Assembly (NCBI GenBank): GCA_964519245.1
Contig: CAZFLK010000008.1
Coordinates: 1-64,000 of the forward strand
Source: JAYPEY01 sp964519245
Lineage (GTDB): Bacteria > Verrucomicrobiota > Verrucomicrobiia > Limisphaerales > JAYPEY01
Direction: 5' to 3'
Length of the DNA: 64,000 nucleotides
Shown here piece after piece: positions 9,703 to 18,899 of the stretch; the stretch's first letter is position 1, and each line of letters opens with the position of its first letter. Both the position numbers and the translations under genes were made by a program. The notes under the pieces were generated by a model. It saw only the letters and a list, made by a program, of their open reading frames with translations, did not search any database and was not told where the DNA came from.

Positions 9703-9710
9703 CCCGCGCC

Positions 9711-10688
9711 ATGAGACGCGGTCCCATTTCGAAATTCATCAGGCGGAACTATCGTCATTTCAACGCGGCGGCCTTGGTTCGGGCGGCGGACGGCTACAAC
9801 GAGCTCCTGGCGGACGGCGGCAAGATGTTTGTCACCCTGGCCGGGGCCATGAGCACGGCCGAGCTGGGCATCTCGCTGGCCGAGATGATCCGGCAGGACA
9901 AGGTGCACGCGATCTGCTGCACCGGGGCGAATCTCGAGGAGGACATCTTCAACCTCGTTGCCCATGATCACTACGAACAGGTCCCGAACTACCGCTACCT
10001 CAGCGCCGAGGACGAACAGGCGCTGCTTGACCGACAGCTCAATCGCGTCACCGACACCTGCATCCCGGAGGAGGAAGCCATGCGCCGCATCGAGCACGTG
10101 GTCGTCAAGGAATGGTCCAAGGCCGACCAGGCGGGGAAACGCTTCTTTCCGCACGAGTTCCTGCAGAAGATCCTGCGCGGCGGACGACTGAAGAAGCATT
10201 ACCAGATCGACCCCGCGAACAGCTGGATGCTGGCGGCGATGGAGAAGAAGCTGCCGATCTACGTGCCCGGCTGGGAGGACTCGACGCTCGGGAACATCTA
10301 CGCGGGCCACAACATCAAGGGAACGATCAAGAACGTGACGACGATGCGGAGCGGCATCGAGTACATGATTGATCTCGCGGGTTGGTATCAGAAGACCAGC
10401 CGGAAACATAAGATCGGTTTCTTCCAGATCGGCGGCGGGATTGCCGGCGACTTTCCGATCTGCGTGGTGCCGATGCTGGAACAGGACCTGGAGCAGAAGG
10501 ACGTGCAGCTCTGGAGCTATTTCTGCCAGATCAGCGACTCCACCACCAGCTATGGCTCCTACTCGGGCGCCGTGCCGAATGAGAAGATCACCTGGGGCAA
10601 GCTGGCGCCGGACACGCCGAGCCATGTCATCGAATCCGACGCCACCATCGTTGCGCCCCTGATCTTCGCGCACGTGCTGGGTTTGTGA
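9711..10688 (+). CDS. Deoxyhypusine synthase-like protein
   Basis: A 325 aa cytoplasmic protein of the deoxyhypusine synthase fold. The eukaryotic enzyme moves the aminobutyl group of spermidine to a lysine of eIF5A using NAD. Visible family features are the NAD-binding FVTLAGAMSTAELG (about residues 40-53), CCTGANLEEDIFN, the GGGIAGDF segment, SDSTTSYGSYSGA, and the catalytic lysine in ITWGKL (Lys297). Bacteria lack eIF5A hypusination, and bacterial members are generally thought to act on polyamines (homospermidine-type) or on unknown targets. I therefore give no symbol. It is alone, divergent from the M16 operon. Confidence 0.85.
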   Translation: MRRGPISKFIRRNYRHFNAAALVRAADGYNELLADGGKMFVTLAGAMSTAELGISLAEMIRQDKVHAICCTGANLEEDIFNLVAHDHYEQVPNYRYLSAEDEQALLDRQLNRVTDTCIPEEEAMRRIEHVVVKEWSKADQAGKRFFPHEFLQKILRGGRLKKHYQIDPANSWMLAAMEKKLPIYVPGWEDSTLGNIYAGHNIKGTIKNVTTMRSGIEYMIDLAGWYQKTSRKHKIGFFQIGGGIAGDFPICVVPMLEQDLEQKDVQLWSYFCQISDSTTSYGSYSGAVPNEKITWGKLAPDTPSHVIESDATIVAPLIFAHVLGL

Positions 10689-10690
10689 GG

Positions 10691-10860
10691 AGAGTATTCA
10701 GTATTCAGTTTCAAGAGTCGTCAATGCCTTCCGGAGCGCGGAATTCATTCCGCGCCCCGTTTCCTGGCCGGCGCAGCCGCCCATCTGAAGAACACCAGAT
10801 CTTGAATCGCCGCTCCCGTTCTGAATACTGACCGCTGATTACTGATCACTGATTACCGCT
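10691..10860. repeat. Composite intergenic repeat: TATTCAG units, GGAGCGC palindrome, CTGATTA units
   Basis: TATTCAGTATTCAG near 10694-10708 is answered by CTGAATACTGA near 10822-10832 on the opposite strand sense and by direct CTGATTACTGATCACTGATTA units up to 10857. Between them is the palindrome GGAGCGCGGAATTCATTC at 10733-10750, continuing to CGCGCC. No gene is evident in this stretch. Confidence 0.6.
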
Positions 10861-10867
10861 CCCTCCC

Positions 10868-11707
10868 ATGTTTCCCGACTATCTCACCATCACCTCCGAG
10901 CGCCTTGGCTCCGATTCGCCCGTGTCTGTCGTCATCGACGGCGACAAGGCTTCGCTCGCGCGCCACTTGGCGGCCGCCATCCTTGAGGAGTTTCGCGCCG
11001 GGCAGGCCCGGGGCAACGGGGCGACCTTGATCTTGCCGGTCGGCCCGGTGGATCAGTTTCCCATCCTGGCCGCGATGGTGAATGAGGCGAACCTCGATAT
11101 CCGCGACGCGGTCATCATCAACATGGACGAGTACCTGACCGATGACGCCCAATGGATTCCCGCGGACCATCCGCTGAGCTTCCGCGGCTTCATGGATCGC
11201 TTGTTCTACTCGCGGCTGAAGCCGGAGCTGGCGCCGCTGGCGGCGAATCGCATTTTTCCGGATCCGGACGACTGTGGCGCCATCGGTCGCCTGATCGAGG
11301 CGCGCGGCGGCGTGGACGCCTGCTTCGGCGGCATCGGAATCAACGGCCACATGGCGTTCAACGAACCGCCGGAGCCGGGCGAGACCATGGGCGATGACGC
11401 CTTCGCCGCCTTGCCGACGCGGAATCTTTCCCTCTCCCGCGAAACCCGGACGATCAATTCCGTGACCGTGGGCGGCGAGACTGCGGTGATTCCGCATCGC
11501 GCCGTGACGGTGGGGATGAAGGAAATCCTCGAGGCCAAGCGTTGCCGATTCTATTGCAACCGTCCCTGGCAGAGCGCGGTCGTGCGCCGGGTTCTGCACG
11601 GACCGCTGACACCGGCATGTCCGGCGTCGTTCCTGCGGACGCACCCGGACGCCAGCCTGACCGTGACCGATTACGTGGCCGAACCGCCGGATATCATGCT
11701 GCGGTAG
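10868..11707 (+). CDS. nagB: Glucosamine-6-phosphate deaminase-type protein
   Basis: A 279 aa cytoplasmic enzyme of the NagB fold, converting glucosamine-6-phosphate to fructose-6-phosphate and ammonia, the last step that feeds amino sugars to glycolysis. The catalytic Asp lies in INMDEYLT (about residue 81), and the active-site loop is GIGINGHMAFNEPPE (about 155-169), with the ring-opening His and Glu. The usual Asp of GxxDGH is Asn here, which is also seen in some Gram-positive NagB enzymes. The TVGMKEIL motif follows. It fits use of amino sugars freed by the secreted glycan enzymes nearby. Related 6-phosphogluconolactonases lack the NGHMAFNEP loop in this form. Confidence 0.85.
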   Translation: MFPDYLTITSERLGSDSPVSVVIDGDKASLARHLAAAILEEFRAGQARGNGATLILPVGPVDQFPILAAMVNEANLDIRDAVIINMDEYLTDDAQWIPADHPLSFRGFMDRLFYSRLKPELAPLAANRIFPDPDDCGAIGRLIEARGGVDACFGGIGINGHMAFNEPPEPGETMGDDAFAALPTRNLSLSRETRTINSVTVGGETAVIPHRAVTVGMKEILEAKRCRFYCNRPWQSAVVRRVLHGPLTPACPASFLRTHPDASLTVTDYVAEPPDIMLR

Positions 11708-11768
11708 CTGACCGGCAAGTCCCGCAGTCCGAGGTTGTTCATTCGCGTCGACGTTGAAATAGTCGCGC

Positions 11769-13148
11769 ATGCTCCAGAATCGGAATCGCCCATTCGGCCC
11801 TGTCATTCTCATTGGATTGCTGACGACCGCGGGTCTGCTGTGCGCCGCTGACAAGGCGGCCGGACCAGCGCCCAACATTCTTGTCATCACCGCCGACAAT
11901 CTCGGCTACGGCGACCTCAAATGCTACAATCCCGGGTCGCCAATACGCTCGCCGAGGTTGAATCGATTGGCTGCGGAAGGCGTCCGTTTGACCAGCTTCT
12001 ACACGGCGTCCTCCACCTGCACGGTTTCCCGCGCCTGCCTGTTGACCGGCCGCGTTCCGCAGCGGCACGGCCTGGTCAACCAGCTTCCCGGATTGGCCGG
12101 CAATTATGGCGTCGGGCTGAATCACAAAGAGCGACTGATCCCACATTTCCTCAAGCAGGCGAAAACGCCCTATGCGACGGGTTGCTTCGGCAAATGGAAC
12201 ATCGGCTTCGCGAAGGGCTCCCGGCCGACCGAGCGCGGCTTCGATGAATTCATTGGCCACGCCTCCGGCAACATCGATTACTACAGCCACAACTACGCCG
12301 GCAAACACGACCTATACGAGGGCGTGAAGGAGCTGCATCGCCAAGGCGAGTATGCCACGGACATCTTCGCCGACGCCGCCATCGATTTCATCCGACGAAA
12401 ATCAGAATCCGGCGGCCCCTGGTTCTGTTATCTCCCGTTCAACGCCCCGCACTTTCCCAGCAAGAAGAACAAGAAGCCCGGCCAACCGAACATCTACCAG
12501 GCGCCGGATTGGGCCTTCGCAGAGTACGGCCTCTCGCCCAACGAGGCCGATCCCAAGAAACGCTATGACGCCGTGGTGACCGCCCTCGACCGCGCGATCG
12601 GTCGCGTCCTCGACGCCTTGGAGGACAGCAACGTCGCCGACAACACTTTTGTCTTCTTCATGTCGGACAACGGGGGGTTCCGGCTGGGGCGAAAAGGCCT
12701 GGATGTGGGCATCAACGAGCCGCTGCGTCATGGGGGCGTGACTTGTTGGGAGGGCGGGATTCGCGTCGCGGCCATGGCCCGGTTTCCCGGTCGCATCCAG
12801 CCGGGGTCCGTGATCGAGGAGCCCTTCTGGTCTCCGGACATCCTGCTGGCCTGCGCAAAGCTCGCCGGTATGTCCCTGCCCAAAAAGACGACTTTCGATG
12901 GCAGGGATCCACTGCCATTGCTGACGCAAGGCGCGCCGTCGCCGCATGAATCCCTCTTCTTCACCTTCCGCAATCACGCGGCGCTGCGCGAAGGCGATTG
13001 GAAAATCGTACGGGAGAAGCCGAGTCAACCCTGGCAGCTGTTCAATCTGAGGGAAGACCTCGCCGAGTCACACAACCTGGCGGAGGAACAACCGGAGCGC
13101 GTCGAGGAGCTGGCGAGGACGTTCCGGCAGTGGGAGGCTTCGTTCTGA
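11769..13148 (+). CDS. Secreted sulfatase-family protein with altered active-site motifs
   Basis: A 459 aa exported S1 sulfatase homologue; Sec signal to about residue 26. The fold is full length with SDNGG and PFNAPHFP present. However, the metal pair reads DN (residues 43-44, ITADNLGYGD), the formylglycine motif reads CTVSR (84-88) with Val in place of Pro, and the usual KWH reads KWN (142-144). The cysteine and arginine needed for formylglycine formation remain. It may be a subfamily with different chemistry, a weakly active enzyme, or a binding protein. Neighbours: nagB 61 bases upstream and moxR 165 downstream, same strand. Confidence 0.85.
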   Translation: MLQNRNRPFGPVILIGLLTTAGLLCAADKAAGPAPNILVITADNLGYGDLKCYNPGSPIRSPRLNRLAAEGVRLTSFYTASSTCTVSRACLLTGRVPQRHGLVNQLPGLAGNYGVGLNHKERLIPHFLKQAKTPYATGCFGKWNIGFAKGSRPTERGFDEFIGHASGNIDYYSHNYAGKHDLYEGVKELHRQGEYATDIFADAAIDFIRRKSESGGPWFCYLPFNAPHFPSKKNKKPGQPNIYQAPDWAFAEYGLSPNEADPKKRYDAVVTALDRAIGRVLDALEDSNVADNTFVFFMSDNGGFRLGRKGLDVGINEPLRHGGVTCWEGGIRVAAMARFPGRIQPGSVIEEPFWSPDILLACAKLAGMSLPKKTTFDGRDPLPLLTQGAPSPHESLFFTFRNHAALREGDWKIVREKPSQPWQLFNLREDLAESHNLAEEQPERVEELARTFRQWEASF

Positions 13149-13206
13149 AATTTCGGCGTCTTCTTTGGGTTTGTGTTTCGCCCGGCGACGGTTAACGTTC
13201 GCCATT

Positions 13207-13222
13207 CCGGCCTCACGGCCGG
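13207..13222. other. Hairpin CCGGCC-tcac-GGCCGG upstream of moxR
   Basis: A perfect 6-base GC stem with a TCAC loop between the sulfatase stop and the moxR start. No T-run follows, so a simple intrinsic terminator is unlikely. Confidence 0.35.
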
Positions 13223-13313
13223 GATTGACGAAACCTTCCGGGGTTTATCGGCGTTTCGAGAAAAAACACATGCCGTCCGAGCGGCGGTCCAAATCAGCAG
13301 AAGGAAAACATTC

Positions 13314-14350
<1,037 letters not shown>

Positions 14351-14351
<1 letters not shown>

Positions 14352-15124
14352 TGAGCGCCTGGCAACGTTTCCAGATCTACAACCTCTACATCCCGTCGCG
14401 GGAGTTCGCGCATGGGTTCCGGTCGGCCAGTCGCGCGATCCGGGAAAGGTTGGGGTTGCGCAAGAAGCGCGCGAACGAGGTGGGTTGGAAGCTGCCGGCG
14501 GTTCACTGGTCCTCCATTTGCCGCCCGAACGGCGCGCAGTTCCTCGAGACCGACAAGGCGGACGGCAATGTCAACCTCACCGAACTCGCGGTCCTCAATG
14601 CCCTGTGCCGGACCTATCGACCGAAGCAGATCTTCGAGATCGGCACGTTCGACGGCCGCACGACCCTGAACCTGGCTCTCAACTCCGAGGCCGAGGTGCA
14701 CACGCTCGACCTTCCCGCCGAGGAGCTGGAATCATCGGAAGTCATCGGCGCCGACAAGCGCTATGTGGACAAGCCGTCGTCGGGAGCTCGCTTCACCTCG
14801 CCGCCGCACAGCGCGTTGCCCTGCGTGAAACAGATCGAGCTGCTGCTGGGAAACTCCGCCAAGTTCGACTTCTCGCCCTGGCACGGGAAGATGGATTTCA
14901 TCTTTGTCGACGGCGCGCACAGTTACGATTTCGTGGTCAATGATTCCGACGTTGCGCTGAAGCTGCTCAATCCGGCGGGCGGCGTGATCGTCTGGCACGA
15001 CTACGGCGTCTGGCCGGACGTCGCCAAGGCGCTGCAGGAACTCAAGGAAAAGAAGCCCGGCCTGCCGCTGGTCCACGTGAAGGGAACCAGCCTCGCGGTG
15101 TCAGTGTCCGGCGAAGCGGCGTAG
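14351..15124 (+). CDS. Class I SAM-dependent methyltransferase (Methyltransf_24/CmcI-like)
   Basis: A 257 aa protein with a Rossmann methyltransferase core: motif I IFEIGTFDGRTTLNLAL (about residues 96-112), the acidic motif VHTLDLPAEE, and a later FIFVDGAHSYD plus GVIVWHDYG segment, which matches cephalosporin hydroxylase/CmcI-type O-methyltransferases where Asp/His residues hold a metal. Substrate unknown. It overlaps moxR by one base (TGATG) and is followed by a palindrome-rich gap. Confidence 0.78.
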
Positions 15125-15168
15125 CCGCCACATGGCGCGCGTTGTCAGTCCGGACGGACCCACCCCGA

Positions 15169-15224
15169 TTGAACTCTCATTTTCCGCTGCGCGGGAGAGT
15201 TCAAAATCCCCTCCGCGGAGGGGA
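15169..15224. repeat. Two adjacent hairpins upstream of the ECF sigma gene
   Basis: TTGAACTCTC at 15169-15178 pairs perfectly with GAGAGTTCAA at 15195-15204. It is followed at 15207-15224 by the perfect 18-base palindrome TCCCCTCCGCGGAGGGGA. The pair sits between the methyltransferase stop and the sigma start, so it may end the moxR transcript or regulate the sigma gene. Confidence 0.6.
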
Positions 15225-15286
15225 ACGGACTCGTGGAGGCGCCCAGCGTCGGGTAACCATCGACGGCCAACTGCTATATCCTCCGA

Positions 15287-15877
15287 ATGTCCGCTGCCGC
15301 TTCCAACGACGACATCGATTACGACGCGCTGATCCGCCGGACGCGCGCCGGCAATCTCGCCGCATTCGAGTCGATTGTCCGACGGCTGGAGCGCCCTTTG
15401 CGGGCCTGGTTGGCAACCCATGTCTCGCCCGGCGTCGACGTGGATGAAATCGCGCAGCGGAGCTTCGTCATCGCGCATTCCCAACTCGAGCGCTTCAAGC
15501 CGGGAACCAATTTCCCCGCCTGGTTGTTTGCGATTGCTCGATTTCAGTTGAAGGCGGAACTGACGCGGTTGCGGCGGGTGGCGGACTATCACGCGCGGTT
15601 TGCGCCGGATCTGCTGCAACGGGAGCTCGAACGCCGGGCCGATGAACCTGGAGAGGAACAACAGGAGCGATTGGATTGTCTCAAGGAGTGCGTCGAGTCG
15701 CTGGGCGATAACCTTCGCCGCTATGTCTCTTGGCGTTATGAAGAGGAAATCCCGTTGGAAGCGATGGCGGAGCGGACGGGGCGTTCGGTCGGAGCGATCA
15801 AGAAACAACTTTGGCTGATCCGGCGCAAATTGCAGGAATGCGTGGAGGCGAAGATGGGAATGAAAGGAGCAGGATGA
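15287..15877 (+). CDS. ECF RNA polymerase sigma factor
   Basis: A 196 aa sigma factor of the extracytoplasmic-function class. Region 2 spans about residues 15-85 (FESIVRRLERPLRAWL ... NFPAWLFAIARFQLK) and region 4 about 125-185, with the helix-turn-helix IPLEAMAERTGRSVGAIKKQ. This is the type common in Verrucomicrobia and Planctomycetes. Its stop overlaps the ATG of the FecR-like gene (ATGATGA), so the two are coupled, as usual for a sigma factor and its membrane regulator. Targets cannot be read from the sequence; the HTH and exported redox genes just downstream are the obvious candidates. Confidence 0.92.
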   Translation: MSAAASNDDIDYDALIRRTRAGNLAAFESIVRRLERPLRAWLATHVSPGVDVDEIAQRSFVIAHSQLERFKPGTNFPAWLFAIARFQLKAELTRLRRVADYHARFAPDLLQRELERRADEPGEEQQERLDCLKECVESLGDNLRRYVSWRYEEEIPLEAMAERTGRSVGAIKKQLWLIRRKLQECVEAKMGMKGAG

Positions 15878-17238
15878 TGAACGAGCAGGATCGATTCGAA
15901 GAGCTGTGGAACGATTATGTCGAAGGCGAACTGAACGAAGCCGGCATGGCCGAGCTGAAGGAACTCCTCGCCGAGGATGGCGCCCGCATGGCCGGGGCGA
16001 TCGACAGCTTTCAGACGCACCGCCTGCTGGGCTTGTGCGCGCAGGATTCCGAGGAACGGCATGAGGACTTTGTGCGGCAGACGATGGACGCGCTGCCTGC
16101 GGAGGACGAGGCATTCGTCCAAGATGTGATCCAGTCGATCCCCCCGACGCGCAACCGACGCCTGGTCCCGCTGATTCCCAATTGGTTGTTGTCGGCGGCG
16201 GCGGCCGTCGCGCTGACCGTGGGCGTCTCGTTGTTGACGGACGACGCCTCGCCGACGATCGCCACGATCAGCGATCTGAGCGGACCGGCGCTGTGGACCG
16301 GGGATGAAGGACGGGTGATCCGGGACCTGAAGGCGGGCACGCCGCTCTCCGGCGGCACGTTGGAGGGAACCGCGCCCAACTCCTGGGTGAAACTGACCTT
16401 CAACGACGGTTCGGTCGTGACCTTGTCCGGCGATTCCATGCTGACCTTTTCCGAATTGGGCCAGAAGGAGCTTCACCTCAAGCGCGGCGGCCTGTCGGCC
16501 GATGTGGAGCCCCAGGCCAAACCGATGCTGATTCACACGCGTTCGGCGACGCTCACCGTCCTGGGAACGCGCTTCGATGTGGAGACGGAACTGGCGACAA
16601 CGGCGTTGAATGTCAGCGAGGGTCGGGTCGGCATTCAGCGTATCAGCGACGGACGTTCGGTCGAAGTGGCGGCGAACCACAGGGTGGTCGCGGCGGCTGA
16701 TGTGGAATTGACGCCCGTGCGGCTGCCGGAACAGGTCCATTCCTGGCAAAGCGACATGAGCCGGGGGCCGAAGACGATGTATGGCAAGTGGGCGCCGGAC
16801 CAGGGCGAAGACGGCGGTCGTCTTTGGGCGATTCCGTACGTCACGGAGAATGAGAAGACGATCTTCACGACCGGAGCCTCGGTCTCGCGATCGCGCACGC
16901 CGGTGGTTCTCAAACCGGATTCCAAGGTCCGCGTGCGTGGCCGCCTCAAGAAGCACAGCCATGTGTTTGTCGGCATGACGCTTCGTCATCGCAACGGCGA
17001 TTTTGCCGGACGTTTTCAGGTTGTGCTTCCGAAGGAGGAGTTCTCGCCGAACGAGGAATTCGAGCTGACTCTTCCGCTGCCCCGATTCGGACTAGACCCC
17101 TCGCTGAATCATCAACGGGCCAAGCTTCCCGTAAAACCCGACGGCCTGATGGTGGAATCGATCTGGAGCCACAGCCTCTACAATCAGGCGTGGTTGAGTG
17201 TCAGTCATTTCGGAATTGAGGAAGCGGCGACGGAATAG
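15877..17238 (+). CDS. FecR-like membrane regulator
   Basis: A 453 aa protein with a cytoplasmic N-terminus (about 105 residues, anti-sigma-like, acidic), one membrane helix in IPNWLLSAAAAVALTVGVSL, then a periplasmic FecR domain. The latter shows VKLTFNDGSVVTLSGDSMLTF and the hallmark LTVLGTRFDVE. The last 160 residues form a beta-rich region ending in SVSHFGIEE, resembling a carbohydrate- or ligand-binding jelly roll; this is inferred. It probably senses an envelope signal and controls the upstream sigma factor. Start could also be the ATG one codon earlier (15874). Confidence 0.88.
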   Translation: MNEQDRFEELWNDYVEGELNEAGMAELKELLAEDGARMAGAIDSFQTHRLLGLCAQDSEERHEDFVRQTMDALPAEDEAFVQDVIQSIPPTRNRRLVPLIPNWLLSAAAAVALTVGVSLLTDDASPTIATISDLSGPALWTGDEGRVIRDLKAGTPLSGGTLEGTAPNSWVKLTFNDGSVVTLSGDSMLTFSELGQKELHLKRGGLSADVEPQAKPMLIHTRSATLTVLGTRFDVETELATTALNVSEGRVGIQRISDGRSVEVAANHRVVAAADVELTPVRLPEQVHSWQSDMSRGPKTMYGKWAPDQGEDGGRLWAIPYVTENEKTIFTTGASVSRSRTPVVLKPDSKVRVRGRLKKHSHVFVGMTLRHRNGDFAGRFQVVLPKEEFSPNEEFELTLPLPRFGLDPSLNHQRAKLPVKPDGLMVESIWSHSLYNQAWLSVSHFGIEEAATE

Positions 17239-17256
17239 GCTCACTGGTCTGGTTTT

Positions 17257-17532
17257 ATGAGAACATCATCGGAAACAGGCCAGCATGGCTTGACGGATCG
17301 AGAGGTTCAGGTATTGCGTTGCCTTTCCATGGGCATGAGCAGTTCCGCAATCGCGGGCGCCATGGAGATTTCGGAGAACACCGTGAAGAATCACGTGAAA
17401 CAGATCTTTGCCAAGTTGCGGGTCAAGAACCGCACAGCCGCCGTGATCAAGGCGGCTCAACTGGAAATCATCCCGGCCCCGGGCATGGCTGCGCCGACGG
17501 ACAACGCGTCGTCCCATCGTCGGGCCGAATAA
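17257..17532 (+). CDS. Stand-alone LuxR-type HTH protein
   Basis: A 91 aa protein made almost entirely of a GerE/LuxR C-terminal DNA-binding domain: LTDREVQVLRCLSMGMSS then ISENTVKNHVKQIFAKLRVKNRTAAV. There is no receiver or ligand domain, so it would need dimerisation or a partner to be regulated. It lies 18 bases after the FecR-like gene and 12 before the cytochrome/cupredoxin gene, so it is probably in the same transcript. Confidence 0.88.
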   Translation: MRTSSETGQHGLTDREVQVLRCLSMGMSSSAIAGAMEISENTVKNHVKQIFAKLRVKNRTAAVIKAAQLEIIPAPGMAAPTDNASSHRRAE

Positions 17533-17544
17533 CCACACAGTTTC

Positions 17545-18891
17545 ATGATTCGCTTCGACAAGAGTGTTCTGCTTCTGATTGGTCTCTGCCATGCGCCGGC
17601 AGTCCCGATCGAAGCCGCTGAGAATGCGGTTTCTCCCGAAGGCCAGGTTCGTATACACCGATTCAAGGGAGTGAATCGCTCCGTCTACGACGCGTTCGTC
17701 TACCTGAACCGGTTGCCTGAGAAACCACAGGATGGAGAACGGGCGTCGGACTTTGCGGGCCGCGTCTACGGCCGGCTCGCCAATCAGGAGGGGCGCATTC
17801 TCATCAAGTTGCCGCCTTCGATGAATCGCAGCGCCTACCGTGGATACAAGACCTTCATGGGTTCCGAGGGGGACGAACAGGTCCGCAATTGCGTGAGTTG
17901 CCATGCGCCGTCTGACTTCAAGGACGCGTCAACCCATGTGACCGATCGCAGCGGCAAGGCGAAACCCACGCCGGGCCTGCGCAATCTCAAGCAGAGCGAG
18001 GCCGAGCTGGCGGAGATCCTGCGCGCCAAGATTGTGGCGAGCTGGCATCGACAGACCGGAGCGATGAAGATTGACGAGGCCTACGACGCCATGGCCATCA
18101 CCGAGAAAGACATTCCCGATCTGGTGGCCTTTCTGAAAACGCTTCGCGACGTTCCGGATGAAAGATTCCGACAACTGATCGTTGAAGCCGAGGTCACGGA
18201 TGTGCTCGCGGAAGCCGGTCCGACAAAGGTGAACCCATCGACTGCATCGTCGGGCACGATCATGGGCGTGGCGCGGTTCGAAGGGCAACGGCCCAAGGCC
18301 AAGCCCGTACCCATGGACGGAGCCAGCCTCAAACTGCATAAGTCCCAACCGTTGGAGGAGAACGCGTTGATTGGTCCTGATGGCGCCTTGGCAAACGTCT
18401 TTGTCCAGGTGAAAAAGGGATTGGAACGCAGGGAGTACGAGCCGCCCAGGGAGCCCGTCTTGATGGACCAAATTGGTTCGGTTTTTCGTCCGCGTGTGCA
18501 GGGCATCATGGTGGGGCAGAAGTTTGTCATGCGGAACAGCGATCCCTTCATCCACAACGTGCGTTCCATGTCCCTGCGCAATCGCGCCTTCAATGTCGCC
18601 CAGCCTCCGGGGACAGCCGATCGCGAGCAGACCTTTCGTCGTCGCGAAGGCCCGATCCGCATGGGCTGCGATTTCCACAAGTGGATGCGAGCCTACCTGT
18701 TCGTCGTGGAGCATCCCTACTTCGCGGTTACGGATGCGAAGGGGCAATTCGAGATCAAGGGCCTGCCTCCCGATGAGTATGAGCTCGAGGCCTGGCATGA
18801 GGAGTTCGGCGAACTCGAAGCGAATGTGACCGTCGGCCCGGATGGCAAGGCGACAGCGGAGTTCGTGTTTCAGTCGAAGAAAGAGGATTGA
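17545..18891 (+). CDS. Exported cytochrome c / cupredoxin-like / carboxypeptidase-regulatory fusion
   Basis: A 448 aa exported protein. A Sec signal covers about residues 1-24. A class I-type cytochrome c domain follows with heme motif CVSCH at 116-120. The second half has a plastocyanin-like pattern: His337 (IHN) with Cys375, His378 and Met381 spaced C-x2-H-x2-M, the ligand set of a type 1 copper site. The end (about 390-440, FEIKGLPPDEYELEAWHEE) is a carboxypeptidase-regulatory-like beta sandwich. It probably shuttles electrons in the periplasm. Its TGA overlaps the TTG at 18888 and the next gene's ATG is 9 bases later. Confidence 0.75.
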   Translation: MIRFDKSVLLLIGLCHAPAVPIEAAENAVSPEGQVRIHRFKGVNRSVYDAFVYLNRLPEKPQDGERASDFAGRVYGRLANQEGRILIKLPPSMNRSAYRGYKTFMGSEGDEQVRNCVSCHAPSDFKDASTHVTDRSGKAKPTPGLRNLKQSEAELAEILRAKIVASWHRQTGAMKIDEAYDAMAITEKDIPDLVAFLKTLRDVPDERFRQLIVEAEVTDVLAEAGPTKVNPSTASSGTIMGVARFEGQRPKAKPVPMDGASLKLHKSQPLEENALIGPDGALANVFVQVKKGLERREYEPPREPVLMDQIGSVFRPRVQGIMVGQKFVMRNSDPFIHNVRSMSLRNRAFNVAQPPGTADREQTFRRREGPIRMGCDFHKWMRAYLFVVEHPYFAVTDAKGQFEIKGLPPDEYELEAWHEEFGELEANVTVGPDGKATAEFVFQSKKED

Positions 18892-18899
18892 GCGGAATC

